Positions 11,163 through 23,390 of a stretch of DNA of 64,000 nt are shown here, piece after piece. The notes below the pieces were generated by a model that saw only the letters and a program-made list of their open reading frames with translations, did no database searches and was not told where the DNA came from. The position numbers and the translations under genes are program-made. Source of the DNA: Roridomyces roridus (lineage: Eukaryota; Basidiomycota; Agaricomycetes; Agaricales; Mycenaceae); contig JARKIF010000040.1 in NCBI GenBank assembly GCA_029378245.1, positions 62,001 through 126,000 of the forward strand, given 5' to 3'. How positions within the stretch are numbered: position 1 is the first letter of the stretch; the number at the start of each line of letters is the position of its first letter.

Positions 11163-13653
11163 CTAAAGGCCATGCACCATCATCCTCACGGCCTCCAACT
11201 TGTACCGCGAGCAGTCCAGGTGCCACGAAACGTACCCATCCCGGAACCCCCGCCACTGCATCGCCAACTCGACATCCCCGTCATCCAAGTCTGTCACTCC
11301 CTCGCCTTGCATCTTGCGCTCACACTGTTTCAAGCGCACGATCGAGTCAATGCAAGAGATCACCGGATCAGAAATCAAAGACATCGGGTCGGAAAAGTGA
11401 ATTAGTGGGGGCAAGCCCCCTCCCTCCCTCTTTACATAAGCCATCAATTCCCTTTTTTGGCATCTTGTTCTCACACTGCCACTTGCAAATTTGTGCTGCC
11501 AGCTCAAGAGGTGGCAGATCATTTGATCTCACCCAGTAAGTGATGTATCAAACCTGATACGCGCAACGACATATCTCCGGTGGGAAGCATTCGAATCGAC
11601 GCGACGGGGGCACGCTCTGCAGCGAATATTCAGAGGCTCATTGGTGGGACAGCTCAGTTAGGTATTGTATTTATACAGAGTGTACGAAAGCTATTAATTT
11701 CTACATTATTCGTGCTCTTTTTCGAGGACTCTGGCATCCCTCAGAGCGAGAAGGAGAGGCATTCTCCTTCCCCGGGCCCCGGGTAGTTCTGCGGCGACGC
11801 GGCGTCTCCGGTGGATGGGTATTAGACATTAGTACTAATGGATTAGGGTGTGAGATGGAAGAAGATGAGGAGCTCAATAAAAATCTTGTCCAATCTTTCT
11901 GACGAAGATCCTCGGGTACGTGCAGTTTGCTCTGTTCGTCTTCCGAGACAGAAATGAGGGAGAAGACCGGAGCGTCGGGAAGGAGGGTAGTGCGTCAGTT
12001 GGGATGGTGGGTGTCAAGATGTTGGTGGAAATTGTATTTCCAGTGGGTCTGTCCGCACTGAGTATACGGATGTGGGAGCGTGCAAGCCGCGTAACCAAAT
12101 GATTTGAGTAATCTACATGACATGATCGGAGCTACTTCCTAAAAGGTGGGGGCCCTCTACCCCCTCTACCATCAGATTCGTGGTCAGATCAAATGATCTG
12201 GCACCTCTTGTGCCAGCTTAGTCTCGGGACCAGACTCTAGTACAACTGACGAACAAGTAGTTGTATAGACTGCCAGCCCTCCCAGTATCTCAGAGCGCCT
12301 CCGAAAGGCATCAAGAATGTTCACAAGGGCTTTGAATGGCTTTGCCCACTCATCCTGGTGCTGAAAGCTCATATGACCTCGGCGGGAACACATTGATTGT
12401 CATCAATGATTGATGAACAGGACCAAATTTGGAAATTTTCATCAGATCTGTACTTTTCCCGACTCTTCTTGCAAGAAGCACTTTGAATGACCCCGGACAG
12501 GCCTCAGGAAGCCTGCCTGAGAGGCCTGGAACCCTATGAAAAAAAGTGAATTAAGGATGCCCAGACCCTCCCTCCCCTCCCTACCCGATCTCATCAATTT
12601 CTGATCCGGTGATCTCTTGAGTCAATGCGACCCGCGGCGTCGCGGAGCTCGTCGCAGAGCAGCTTGAACGTGTCAAGCACCGTCCAGGCTCCGTCGGTGC
12701 CGGTACCGCGTGCGCCGGTGGCGGAGAGAGACCGGGTGTGGAGGTGGATCAGGTTGTAGGTCTCTCCTTCGAGCTCTTCTTTGTGAAACGATAGGACGTC
12801 GTTCATCACATCCTGTCAGGTGTGTCAGCGACTCAGCGGGGTTAGATAGAAAGAAGGGTGAGCTAACGATATAGAATCTCATGTCAGGGATTGCTCTGCA
12901 AAATTTCAATAGGGGGATATTCTGTTCTGGATTTGCCTTGAGGATGGCTGCGGCGTAAGCCTCGCCGATTCCGGACTTGGATCGAAGGTAGTGTGGGCTA
13001 TTGAGAATATATGAGAGGTGTGATTTTTATACTGTTCTCGGACTCACAATTTTAGCCCGCTTGCGTCGACATGCGACGCCTCGCGCGGTCCTTTGATCTA
13101 TTTGGATTTCAAATCATTTGCGAGCTCGAGCCGGAGAGCCCCAAGGACGTACCAGGTCTCTCAATATCTCCTTCTCCATCAAGGACGCGTCCAGGAAATT
13201 TATCCAGGGAAGCACCCCCATATTCCTCAAAATTGTGCCGTCCCCAAACATGTCCGACACCTCGAGACAACTCTGTTGGAACAAAGCCAGCAGTCCATTT
13301 GGCTGTGGCTCGCCCCGATAGAATCGACCCGTGAACATGGCAATTTGCGCGCAGAGCTCCTCGTCATCCATCGCACCGTCAATCACGATCACCATCGCCG
13401 TGAGCTTGACGTAGATGAGTTTGAGCGACGGGTCCATGAATGGGTAGGCGAAATCCATGATCCCGCCTGCATGGACCTCCAACTTGGCGAGCTGCTTGCT
13501 GTCGTAGGTCAACGTAGGTCCTAGAGTGTTGACCATCCAGTCATGGTAGGGATCCCAGAACCGCGCGTCGGGCTCTGAGCGGGGGACGTGGCGATAGCCC
13601 ATGTCGCGCAAAAGCTGTTGGATGTAGGTTGTGTAACTTGCACTGGCTGCCAT
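11163..13653 (-). pseudogene. Tri5-like terpene synthase, interrupted by a TIR element (copy A)
   Basis: This is the twin of the intact gene at 44680-45881. Exons are 13653-13153, 13097-13048, 12997-12868 and 12812 onwards; every splice site and reading frame matches copy B. Metal-binding motifs are present: the acidic IDGAMDDEE region and NDVLSFHKEE. Exon 4 is split at codon Ser of ...GRIDS|IVR by a 1267-bp element (11353-12619). On the far side the frame resumes and ends normally at 11163 (...YVSWHLDCSRYKLEAVRMM). Apart from the insertion the gene is open throughout, so the insertion looks recent. Family members cyclise farnesyl diphosphate to sesquiterpenes in the cytosol. As it stands the protein would lose its last helices and is presumed inactive. 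Confidence 0.87.
11353..12619. mobile_element. hAT-like TIR element in terpene-synthase exon
   Basis: Terminal inverted repeats start CAAGAGATCACCGGATCAG (at least 23 bp perfect) and are flanked by an 8-bp target duplication, AGTCAATG (11345-11352 and 12620-12627). The uninterrupted sequence is seen in copy B. There is no transposase frame, so it is a non-autonomous element of 1267 bp. The 8-bp duplication and CA start fit hAT; a Mutator-like origin is possible. Confidence 0.85.
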
Positions 13654-13701
13654 TATTGAGCAGAGAAGAAATGTTGGATCTTTCGGTGAGTTGGAGGACA
13701 A

Positions 13702-13707
13702 TTTATA
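13702..13707 (-). promoter_or_regulatory. TATA box of terpene synthase copy A
   Basis: TATAAA on the minus strand lies about 50 bp upstream of the ATG at 13653 and is conserved at the same distance in copy B. It argues for this ATG as the start. Confidence 0.6.
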
Positions 13708-13709
13708 CT

Positions 13710-14668
13710 ATCCCAACTTAATGCATCTTCCCAGATGGGCACTCCCGCATTCTGGGATGCGGCCGGCGGGCGGGAGCACGAAACACCCTATCTGAAAACA
13801 TCATTCTCAATTGTGGGTATCTGGATTTCCAACGCGGGTACGGATACGACTTCCTAGGCCTAATAGCGCAGGACTAGACGCAGGTCCACTCGTTCTATTT
13901 TGCGTCGCCGTCGACATGCATATGCCCAGAGTCTGGATCTCAGGCTCATTCCGTTCGGAACGATTGCAGAAACGGAGGTCTGTCTCGCGTTCAACGTTCA
14001 TGTCGGAGTCAGAGAAGTAGCGGCATAGGCAGATAGGATAGGAAACAAGACGGGGCGAGCCTCAGGTGAGGGAGCTAGGTCCCTTCTCCTCGCCGTGGCC
14101 CTTCGTCCACCAAGAACCATGTTGCACGGATGTCCGCTGCACCCCGCACAAGTACTATCTATTCATCTATTGCGACACGCCGCCCAGGTTCTAAATAAAA
14201 GAAGCTCAACGGGCCCTTGAAGTTTGAACTAATTCTGGAGGCAAGCCTACCGGCGCTTCATTTTCACCTTGATCGGCAATTGCAACTTTGAACACAAGCC
14301 TAGTACTCTCTGGCCGACTGTGGTCACCGCACGATTGATGCGTCATCACCGGCATAATACGCCGATACAAGATCACGTCACCTACATTCGCGATCATCGG
14401 CTCCATATCGCCTCTTGCCTTCCACCACCACGTCTTTTCAGGCTCACGGCAATATGTGCGTTGTAATCTGAACTCGTTGCCATCCTGAGGCAGAAACAGA
14501 GACGTCACAATACTTACGAATGCACATATCAATCCGCAGCAGTCCGGGATGGGGCGCAATTGAATCAAGGGAACTCGTCAATGTCCGCCCTGGCTTCCAC
14601 TAGGACTAATGGCGTGGAACAAGACGGTCAAATTTCAATTGATTCCAGTCTTCCCGGAATACATCAAT
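13710..14668. other. Non-coding spacer of copy A
   Basis: Aligns with about 45940-46985 in copy B. No protein-coding signal is seen in either copy. It contains the upstream regions of the terpene synthase (minus) and of the membrane-protein gene (plus). Confidence 0.6.
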
Positions 14669-15164
14669 CAAGGGGGCACCGGGATCGAAAATTCGTACCG
14701 GGGGAGGGGGGGGGGGGGGGTCCCAAGCGGGCTCGAAAAAAACTTCTACCTGTATATTAGTAAAGGTGTTTTGGAGCATGTAAACACCATTTTACCAGTT
14801 TAGATTGTGCTATAGCCACTCAGGGTAGCCTCCCAACCGCCAGAACTTTGAATTGATCGAAATTTCCAAATTGGGACTGATATATTACATAATACAGCCT
14901 GTCCTGACAAGACATTCCCACAGAAGACAAGTGGATCATTGCTCAGGCAGACATGAGATGGGTCTGATTGACACCGGGGCCCTTCAACAAGCTTGTAATC
15001 AATATTTTTGGTATGGTTGGGAGCCGTGGATGGCTCGGACCACCGGCAGATCACATGATCGTGGGAATGATCTGCCTTATATAGGAGGGGAGGGGGGGTC
15101 CAGCCGAGGGTCGAAAAAAAGTTTTCGACCCTATATCCGAAATTCGGATCCCGATGCCCCCTTG
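14669..15164. mobile_element. 496-bp hAT-like MITE
   Basis: Ends are CAAGGGGGCAYCGGGATC inverted repeats, followed inside by G-rich tracts and TCGAAAAAAA words that also occur in inverted order at the other end. It is flanked by the 8-bp duplication ACATCAAT (14661-14668 and 15165-15172) and is absent from copy B. No coding capacity. Confidence 0.83.
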
Positions 15165-15575
15165 ACATCAATCCTGTGCTCATGTCGGAATTGGTCGGTT
15201 GCAAAAAATAAACATATCATGCACGACTTGGACTGTGTCCCAGACCAAATAACCTCTGACACACTGCGGATCTGTGCACCTCCTGGCGCCTTTGAATCCG
15301 GTGCTTACAATGCACATATCGGCCATCACGGGACGATTTGATGCCGTTGCGCGGAACACCATAGGATCGCACCCAAAAAACGCTCTTTCTCGCACCACTG
15401 GTGACTTATTGTTGGGTTGAATACACCTCACAAGCCTGATAGGACTTTGTGCTCACTTCAACATCAATCCGCAGTTCCAACGTCGGAACGGCGCGCTCCG
15501 CACAACTTTACAGGCATTGAACCTTTTCTCTCTTCTCCCCTCCACCACCGCCATGGCCCACTCGACTCCCCGCTC

Positions 15576-18500
15576 CACCTGTAAAGACCGCATAAGTAGG
15601 CTAGTTAGCCCTGTACCTAGGGGGGGTAGTACAGGGCTAATTAGCCCTGGCTCGTGCTTCTACACCAGGCTTCTACACATGCTTCTACAACTCTAGAAAT
15701 GCCTGCAAGTCTTATGCTCCTACTGCCTTGGAGAAAATAAGACAAGTCCCTGTCGGCAAACTCGGCATCTAGCTGGGTATCATCAATTTTCGATGGAGGG
15801 GTAAATTAGTGATATCTCTGCCAAATTTGAAGCACAATAATGACGGAAATCATGATTGGGCTTCAGCCACTGATCAGATCTCATCAAAATGATTGATGGC
15901 ATCAAAACACAGAAGCTGTAGAGGATGGCATAGGTGGCCACATATCAGCACATTTATGGCTGTTGATCACATTACATCAATGATTGATCCCATCAGCCAA
16001 AATGCAAAGTTGCAGTCTCAAGAGCTACAGGGGTTGCCGGTAGACTTGTACCTAGAAGTGCTCCCATCACCCATAGAATGGACAACATTTAATAATCAGT
16101 GGCATCTGGAGTCTGGACTGGATTCACAGATATGCCCAGGCCAGTGGGACGCAGCTACCCAGCCAGGCGTTGTCTCCATGGTCATTTGGCTCAATGGTAT
16201 CTTGCTCTTTTGTTATCAACCATATTTTTGGAGTGGTCAGCAGTTCAAGTCCCATCCCTGCTTTTTTTTTTTCACTTCACAACTTGTTACACACCTCAAC
16301 CCATTCCATCTATCACCCTGGCCCCATTTGAGTGCAAAAATAAGTCTAGTTGTTCATCTGGATCCACCTATGCAGCTGATCAGACCCTTTTGATGCCGAG
16401 TCCTATTTGGGACCACTACTCCACGTGGCCCAAAAAGGAAGTTTTGCCCAATGCACCTACTCCATGCAACCCTGTACAGCAGCCAATGTCAGGAGAGGCT
16501 CTATGGGTGTATTAATGTCATTTACAAGCCCCAAATGCCCATAGGTCAGCAATGCCAGGCTGATACATCAGTGTTTGTTGGGCAGGGGAAGTCCCCGGTA
16601 TTTCATGGCTATTTGCGATCCATTCTGGCTGGGAATCATGTGGGCCTGCTCGTGCTTTGTCCTTGGTCTCCTTGAAAGCTTGTTACTGGGGTCTATGCCA
16701 CAATATGGTTGAGAGACACCAGGGTTGATTGGAGATCAATTGCTGGTTTGAGGCCCTTTCTCCTTGAGAGGATAATCTGTAAAGGACTTCTAAATTTTGT
16801 TTCAGACTTTATAAGCCCGAAATGGTGCAAATCCGGAGTAGCCTGGGATCAAAACTACTGATTAGAGTGAGTTTTCCTCTGACAGTGATACAGTCCCATT
16901 CCTCAGACTCAGGATGTCCCTGGGTTGTCAGCTTGTCTTATATTGCTCAGGTATCCCAGACAGCCATTCCTACCATACAAGATCACACTTTGAGTCCTGT
17001 ACATTCCTTGAATAAAGGAGATCAACCTGAGAGTGATCAATGAATTACAGGTCAAGGGGTTGGTCAAACGGGCTGATGGTGGGCTCTAATGAACTCTCCG
17101 ATCTCAGAGGATTCAGAATATATATAGTTTCACATGGGTTGCCTCATTGGTTGTTGAGTTATGAGCATTTGTATGATGAACACTCCACTTTGAGTGGTGT
17201 GCATATATGCTACTCAACTTGCTCTCGGGCCCAACCAGTGCACCTGCAAATCTCAACCAGCCTGGGACAATGAATACATATTCTGGACCATTTTTTCAAG
17301 GGGAATCCATTTTTCATATCCCCAGAAGCTGAAACTCCACCTGGGAGCCAGTATCAAGGGAATGATCCAAATTTGATCACATACATATCTCAGCTTCCTG
17401 CTGTATTCTTAGTAGGTATCCTGGCCTCTAACTGAACTTTGAGTTCCAGGATGCTCTCTTACCCTGTTTGTATCATCACCCTGCCTAGAGATAATGTAGT
17501 ATACCACAAACATGAAAATGGAGGATGTTCAGGTTAAACATGCTCTTGGTCTTGTAGGTAACATTCTTAACCTATTCAGAAGTATTGAGATGGTTCTAAT
17601 ATAACTTCTGGACAAAGAGATCAAGGCCTGTCCCCTACTACTGGCCTCATACACCAGCATCAGCTTGAAGATCATGGCCTCTGAAATGGCCTCAGTATCA
17701 CTCTCAGGCAAGAACTAGTGTATCAATAAGCAGTGTCTATACTCCCCCTACTCATTTGAAGTGACAAGGGGCATTTGGGAAATCAAATTCAACATGATAT
17801 CATCCTCTCCAAAAAAATCAGTTTGTGTGGCTGTTATAGGCAGGGTAAGGTATCCCTCTGGCTCCAAAAGCATCCTATATCATGAGTAACATCTCAAGGC
17901 AGATGCCCAGCACTTTAGTTCATACACAATCCCACCAGTGTACAAGATACCAGTGAAAAACCACAAAATTTCCTTTCTGGGACTTGGGAGTAGTGGCCAA
18001 ATTGGGAATGTCACTGAAATCAGACTGTATTCTGGAGGTTTCTGGGCAAGGGTACCAACCAGAAGTGTTGTATCTCATAAAAGCACATTCACAACAAGGG
18101 TTGAAGCATCATTTGGGTGTGGATTGGGTGAGGGACAAAAGAAATTGCCTAGAGGGAGGATTGATCTTGAGACCTTGAGCAAAAGGAACAATAGAAGAAG
18201 CAACAGAGTAACAAGTAGACTATGCAGGGAATGATGGTGGTGGGTTAGGAGCATTGATCACCGATGAGCACTCACACCTTGCTTATCAGTGATTCTTCAA
18301 TGTTCTCCATTCTGTGGGTGATGGGAGCACTTCTAGGTACAAGTCTACCGGCAACCCCTGTAGCTCTTGAGACTGCAACTTTGCATTTTGGCTGATGGGA
18401 TCAATCATTGATGTAATGTGATCAACAGCCATAAATGTGCTGACATGTGGCCACCTATGCCATCCTCTACAGCTTCTGTGTTTTGATGCCATCAATCATT

Positions 18501-18812
18501 TTGATGAGATCTGATCAGTGGCTGAAGCCCAATCATGATTTCCGCCATTATTGTGCTTCAAATTTGGCAGAGATATCACTAATTTACCCCTCCATCAAAA
18601 ATTGATGATACCCAGCTAGATGCCGAGTTTGCCGACAGGGACTTGTCTTATTTTCTCCAAGGCAGTAGGAGCATAAGACTTGCAGGCATTTCTAGAGTTG
18701 TAGAAGCATGTGTAGAAGCCTGGTGTAGAAGCACGAGCCAGGGCTAATTAGCCCTGTACTACCCCCCCTAGGTACAGGGCTAACTAGCCTACTTATGTGG
18801 TCTTTACAGGTG
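15576..18812. mobile_element. 3.2-kb DNA transposon with about 520-bp terminal inverted repeats
   Basis: Both ends read CACCTGTAAAGACC and the two arms remain nearly identical for about 520 bp (15576 to about 16100 against about 18290 to 18812). The flanking duplication is CCCCGCTC (15568-15575 and 18813-18820). The arms include three GTAGAAGC/CTTCTACA words and a stem-forming run AGTACAGGGCTAATTAGCCCT. The middle (16.4-18.2 kb) holds only short frames; one at 17984-18178 has protein-like composition and could be a decayed transposase piece, but I recognise no domain. The 8-bp duplication fits hAT, Zisupton or Mutator-like families; such long arms are most often Mutator-like. Confidence 0.85.
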
Positions 18813-19833
18813 CCCCGCTCAAACGAACATACGCACCCGTGCAACATTTTCTTCGAATACACCCTCATCACGATATTTGTCCTCCTCTTCCTGACTCCCG
18901 CCGTCCTCTCCCGCTTCCCGGGCACAGCTGGATCTGCCCTGGTTGCCGCGCTCCTGTGGGTAGATGGAGAGCTCTTGCATGGATACGCGGTGCTTTGTAT
19001 CGTCCTTGCCATCGTGCATGTGCCCGCCGAATTCGGAGCTATACACGAATGGCTCACAAGGAGGATATCCAACCGTGCCGCACACCCGACATCCGCCTCG
19101 GCGCTCGAACCGGGTATCATGTGATTGCCCCCTCCTTCGCCCCCATCCAACTCCTACTTCACGCAAACCAACACGAGAGCAATCCACCGACTCCTCGCCA
19201 TCTTCTACCACACGTGCATCATTCTCATTTACATCCACAACAAGGGTGTCGTTTCCCCTCGCAAATCCGTGTTGGACAACGCGAGAGAGGCGTCCGTCTT
19301 CGTGCTGCGGGGCCTAGGGGCGGATTTTTTCACCTTCTCTCATCACACCACGACCATCTGCCAGCACTTCGTGCAATGCAGCGTGTACGTCGACGAATCC
19401 ACCCTCCAAGACCTCCCAAACTTTTCTCTGGCTATATTTGCTCTGCTTTCTCTCGTTTTCACCGCCGGGAACTACCTTTCACGCCCCTTTCTTTCCGGAT
19501 ACACTTGCCTCACCCAGACTTCGTGCTTTCAATTGGACAACCTAGATGACTGGCAGTTGGGACTAGGGTGAGCTCCACTGGTCCTATAACCCTCTATTTG
19601 CTTTGCCACCGGTGTTTCTTTTGATTACGAGCCCTGTACAACATCAGACCATCACTTGCTGCCGAATGTACTACATCCCTCACTGTCGGTCAATCTCGTT
19701 CCTATGTCGACGGTCTCATTGCCCCGGCTCACCAAACTGATCTGTGCCCTTGAGCACTCGATTGCTGTCCGCTTCCCCTGCTATCGGCTTCCCCTTCCCG
19801 GCTATTCACCCATTCATATTCATAATTCACAAT

Positions 19834-20462
19834 CATGCCCTCGAGCGCTGGATTGTTATCGTTTCTTCCTCCGCGTTCGAACGCGTTGAGTTCCGAGGCA
19901 TCAAGTTCACATCTCATTCGTATGCATCCATGCCCTCGAGCGCTGGATTGTTTCTTCCTCCGCTTTCAAACGCGTTGAGTTCCGAGGCATCAAGTTCACA
20001 TCTCATTTGTATGCATCCATGCCCTCGAGCGCTGGATTGTTTCTTCCTCCGCTTTCGAACGCGTCGAGTTCCGAGGCATCAAGTTCACATCTCATTCGTA
20101 TACATCCATGCCCTCGAGCGCTGGATTGTTTCTTCCTCCGTATTCGAAAGCGTTGAGTTCCGAGGCATCAAGTTCACATTTCATTTGTATGCATCCATGT
20201 CCTCGAGCGCTGGATTGTTTCTTCTTCCGCTTTCCAACGCGTTGAGTTTCAAAGCATCAAGTTCACATTTCATTTGTATGCATCCATGCTCTTGAGTGCT
20301 GGATTGTTTCTTCCTCCGTTGTCAAACACGTTGAGTTCCTGGGTATCGAGTTGCCATTTCATTCATATGCATCCATGCCCTTGAACGCTGGTTTGCCACT
20401 TTCTCTGCTATTGAACACCTGGAGTCTTTGGTCTTCCTGGCCTTTGGGCACGCACTCGTAAC
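19834..20462 (+). repeat. 89-bp tandem repeat, about seven copies
   Basis: Units begin CATGCCCTCGAGCGCTGG at 19834, 19929, 20018, 20107, 20196, 20285 and 20374; the first period is 95, all later ones 89. Each unit contains TTGTTTCTTCCTCCG and GAGTTCCGAGGCATCAAG. Similarity fades after the seventh unit, but related CATCCATG... words recur near 20860 and 21000. The period is not a multiple of three, so it is unlikely to encode a repeat protein. Confidence 0.85.
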
Positions 20463-22552
20463 AGACATCTATGGCCTTCTTGGGTTACAACTTTGGGTTT
20501 TACAGAACGGTTATGCCTACGATACGACAACAATGGATCCATGGATCAACCATCGGTATTCAAGTCTAGCTTGCTTCTCAACCTCTTCTGCCTGCACCAT
20601 GCAAGACAACTACGGCAGCCCTACTGGTTTACAGCATTTATGTTACCCTCTACTCTGAGCCGACCTCTTTGAACATGACCTTTCAGATAACGGCTGGCTA
20701 TAGGACTATGGCTTGATCTCAGGTTCTGCATTCATGTGAAAACCAGATTTGGCGCATCAATGGTGAGTTTACTATGAACTTGCAGGTTTACTCTGTTCCT
20801 CTGCTATCGAATGCATCGACTTCCATCCTCCTCGGCCATCGAGCGCCCCTTTGGAGTATGCATCCATGTCTATCCGGCCCTCGAGTGCCCTGTATATCCG
20901 TCTGCTATTGAGAGCGACGAGCTCATTCCTGTATTATTCAACGCATTGAGTTTCGTTCTTCCTAGACCATCCAGCGCCCTTCGGAGTACGTATCCATGTA
21001 TCCACCCGCAGGATTGTCTTTTATCTCTGATTATCGAGAACGGTGAGTTCCTTCTTTCCTTCACTGTTGTAGCTGTAGCACCTCGTGCCATTGAGGTTCT
21101 TCGTGTACTGCATATCCATGTCACTCGGTGATGGGTGCCTTTGTCATCGGGACGCGGTCTGCCATCGACGGCTTTTGGATCGAACGTTGCAATTCACAGT
21201 CCTCGCGTGTGTCATCGAAGACAATCTTTTCTATCCAAGGCATCTCCATCCGATTTCCATGTTCTCCACTTTCAAGGCATTTACATCCATATCCTCAAGG
21301 CTTGAATGCTCGAATTGCTCAGGCTCGTCATCGGGGACTTTGCCGTCGAAGGCATTCTGTTTCCATATTCTTGGGTTGATTTGATTACATTCATGCGCTC
21401 TCTGACTGGAATTCTCTGCGCCTTGTGTGTACACCATCCACAGGGTACCATGCACCGCTCAATTCCCCTACTCAATCCTCGCGCTTCCGATATGCCTGTC
21501 GTAGGGACTTTGCATCTTGGATTCAGTGATTCGGTGTCCTGACCAAGTTCGGACGTCTATTTCGTTCCTTTGATTCTCCGGGCCGTGCACGCAACGGCGT
21601 GTCTGTTCAGACCATCAAGTTTCCCGCGCTGATGGCTTCCCGCTTCAACGTTAGAAATGTCTATTCCGTATACACACGTGTTGGGCCTTCATTCCTAGTC
21701 CATCCATTCTGTCGGACATTCGCGCTCGTGTGACGTGGAGTCCGCCCACAAGGCAGTTTCGAGTACACTTAAAACCTCAACTCGGGGTCCCTCTGTTGCC
21801 CTCCGCGTTCAAACTTCATCTCGACCCGGGGTTGAGTCCATTCAGAGGTTGGAAGCAATTAGAGTTGCGCCTCATTGTTCAAATTTCCTCAGGCTATTTC
21901 CGGTTTGAGCTCATGATTTTGCCCAACCCGAATGTACCGCCATTATCCACATTTATCCTCTCTTCTTTGTGCATTCGAGCACGAGGCTTAGGCATCCATG
22001 CAGGTGCCTCGTTTCTTCGTATTGTCTATTCTATATCGGGACTGGTGGGTTGTGGAGTACTCAATTGAGGCACGTTCAACTGCACCCTCGACCAACAGGT
22101 GCTCCACCCTCCTACAATAAAATTTCCTGTTCCAGAGCTCCTCGAGATAATAGATATCCCATCCTCGGCCTCATCTCGATAAATTTAATCTGCTGAGAGG
22201 CAGTACCCGTTCGTTCGGACACCTATCTAGTCACTGCTCCTTTCATGGGGCGCCGTCATCCCAGACACTGTCTAATCTTGTTCGCAGCAGCCTATTACAC
22301 TTGTATGCAATTGGAGGTCGCTGGCATTTGTCTCCTTCGCTTTCACCGACCTGTCCCAGGCTACTTCCCCGTATTTTCGAGGTTGCTTTCAAGCTCGGTG
22401 ATAAGCAGTGTACTTTTACACGCCGGGAATTTACGAAATATCGTGTTTCCAGCTTACAAGCAAGTCCCGGGAACAGTGAGGCATAACATCAATGTTGAGG
22501 GTACATGTCCGCCTCGGGGCAGTGTATTAAACTCAAGGGCTTTGGGAATTAG

Positions 22553-23390
22553 TTGACGACTGTGTACTACTGCCCGAGAGTAACCAAGAGGATCAGAAGG
22601 GACTGCCCGTCCCACCTACCAACAGAGACAATACTCGAACCGTACTCACCGGGAGTTGAACCCGGGGAGATCAGACCAGACTATTACGAATGTTGCATTA
22701 CCCAACCATTCAGGCACGCACGTAGGGGCCGGACGTCAGGAAACGTCTGCCGGAGACATATCAGAGATACTGAGAAAGAGAAGTTTGACAAGCCGCGAGT
22801 GCCGACTTCCGGCATCACCGGCTCCAAAGCCAACCGAGACACAATTATCGATGATGAGGCTCGGGCGGGTTGATTACCTGCCTAGCAAGCCCCCGGCAGA
22901 CTGGTTCAGGCATCTAAGGCAGAAGGAAACCTCCGGCCAGTCTGAGAGGGAAAGAGATAAACCGATGGAGCGTTCTGGAACTTCCGGCAGCACGTGAGGA
23001 TCGACGGCTGACTGAGGCATCAAGCACGCAATCCTGACGAACTGATCAGAAAGAGGAATGAGAGCTATGCCATTGGCCAGAAGAGGCCTTGGCATCACAG
23101 ATACCATATATATTCTTCAGTCCGCAAAATGTATAAAAGCCATAGCAAAACAGCATGTACAGTAGTAGATTTTACCCCTCCAATCTGTGAGACCAGTGCG
23201 GACAATAAATTGCTCAGAACACAACCTAGAGACCAGAGTTTGACTGAGCCCCGGCTAGTTAGCTTGAGACTGCGCGTTCGGACACGACGAGCTTGAACCC
23301 CCGAGAGTTACCTTTGACGTTGTACCGAGGTTTTGACGGACGAGACGCCTGTCCTACTACCCCGAACACACACACACGAGCATTGGATTG
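22553..23390. repeat. LTR-like segment with internal pol III-like boxes
   Basis: A TATAAAAG at 23132-23139 followed by a CCCCGAACACACA end suggests a solo LTR, but I could not fix TG...CA ends with a convincing 5-bp duplication. On the minus strand, a perfect T-arm-like hairpin CCGGGTTCAACTCCCGG (22649-22665) and an A-box-like TGGTTGGGTAATG (22696-22708) resemble a tRNA-derived SINE head. No complete cloverleaf forms. Confidence 0.35.

Noticed and set aside
11353..12619. A long intron of the terpene synthase
   Set aside because: Perfect inverted termini and an 8-bp duplication relative to copy B show a transposon; no GT-AG sites bound it.
15893..16393. Protein gene in the arm of the 3.2-kb element
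   Set aside because: The same frame appears in the opposite arm because the arms are inverted repeats; there is no recognisable domain.
19834..20462. CRISPR-like array
   Set aside because: Units are contiguous 89-bp tandem repeats without unique spacers, in a eukaryotic transposon.
22649..22708. Intact tRNA gene on the minus strand
   Set aside because: The T-arm and A-box are good, but the acceptor stem and D stem do not pair at tRNA spacing, so I kept it only as a SINE-like signal.
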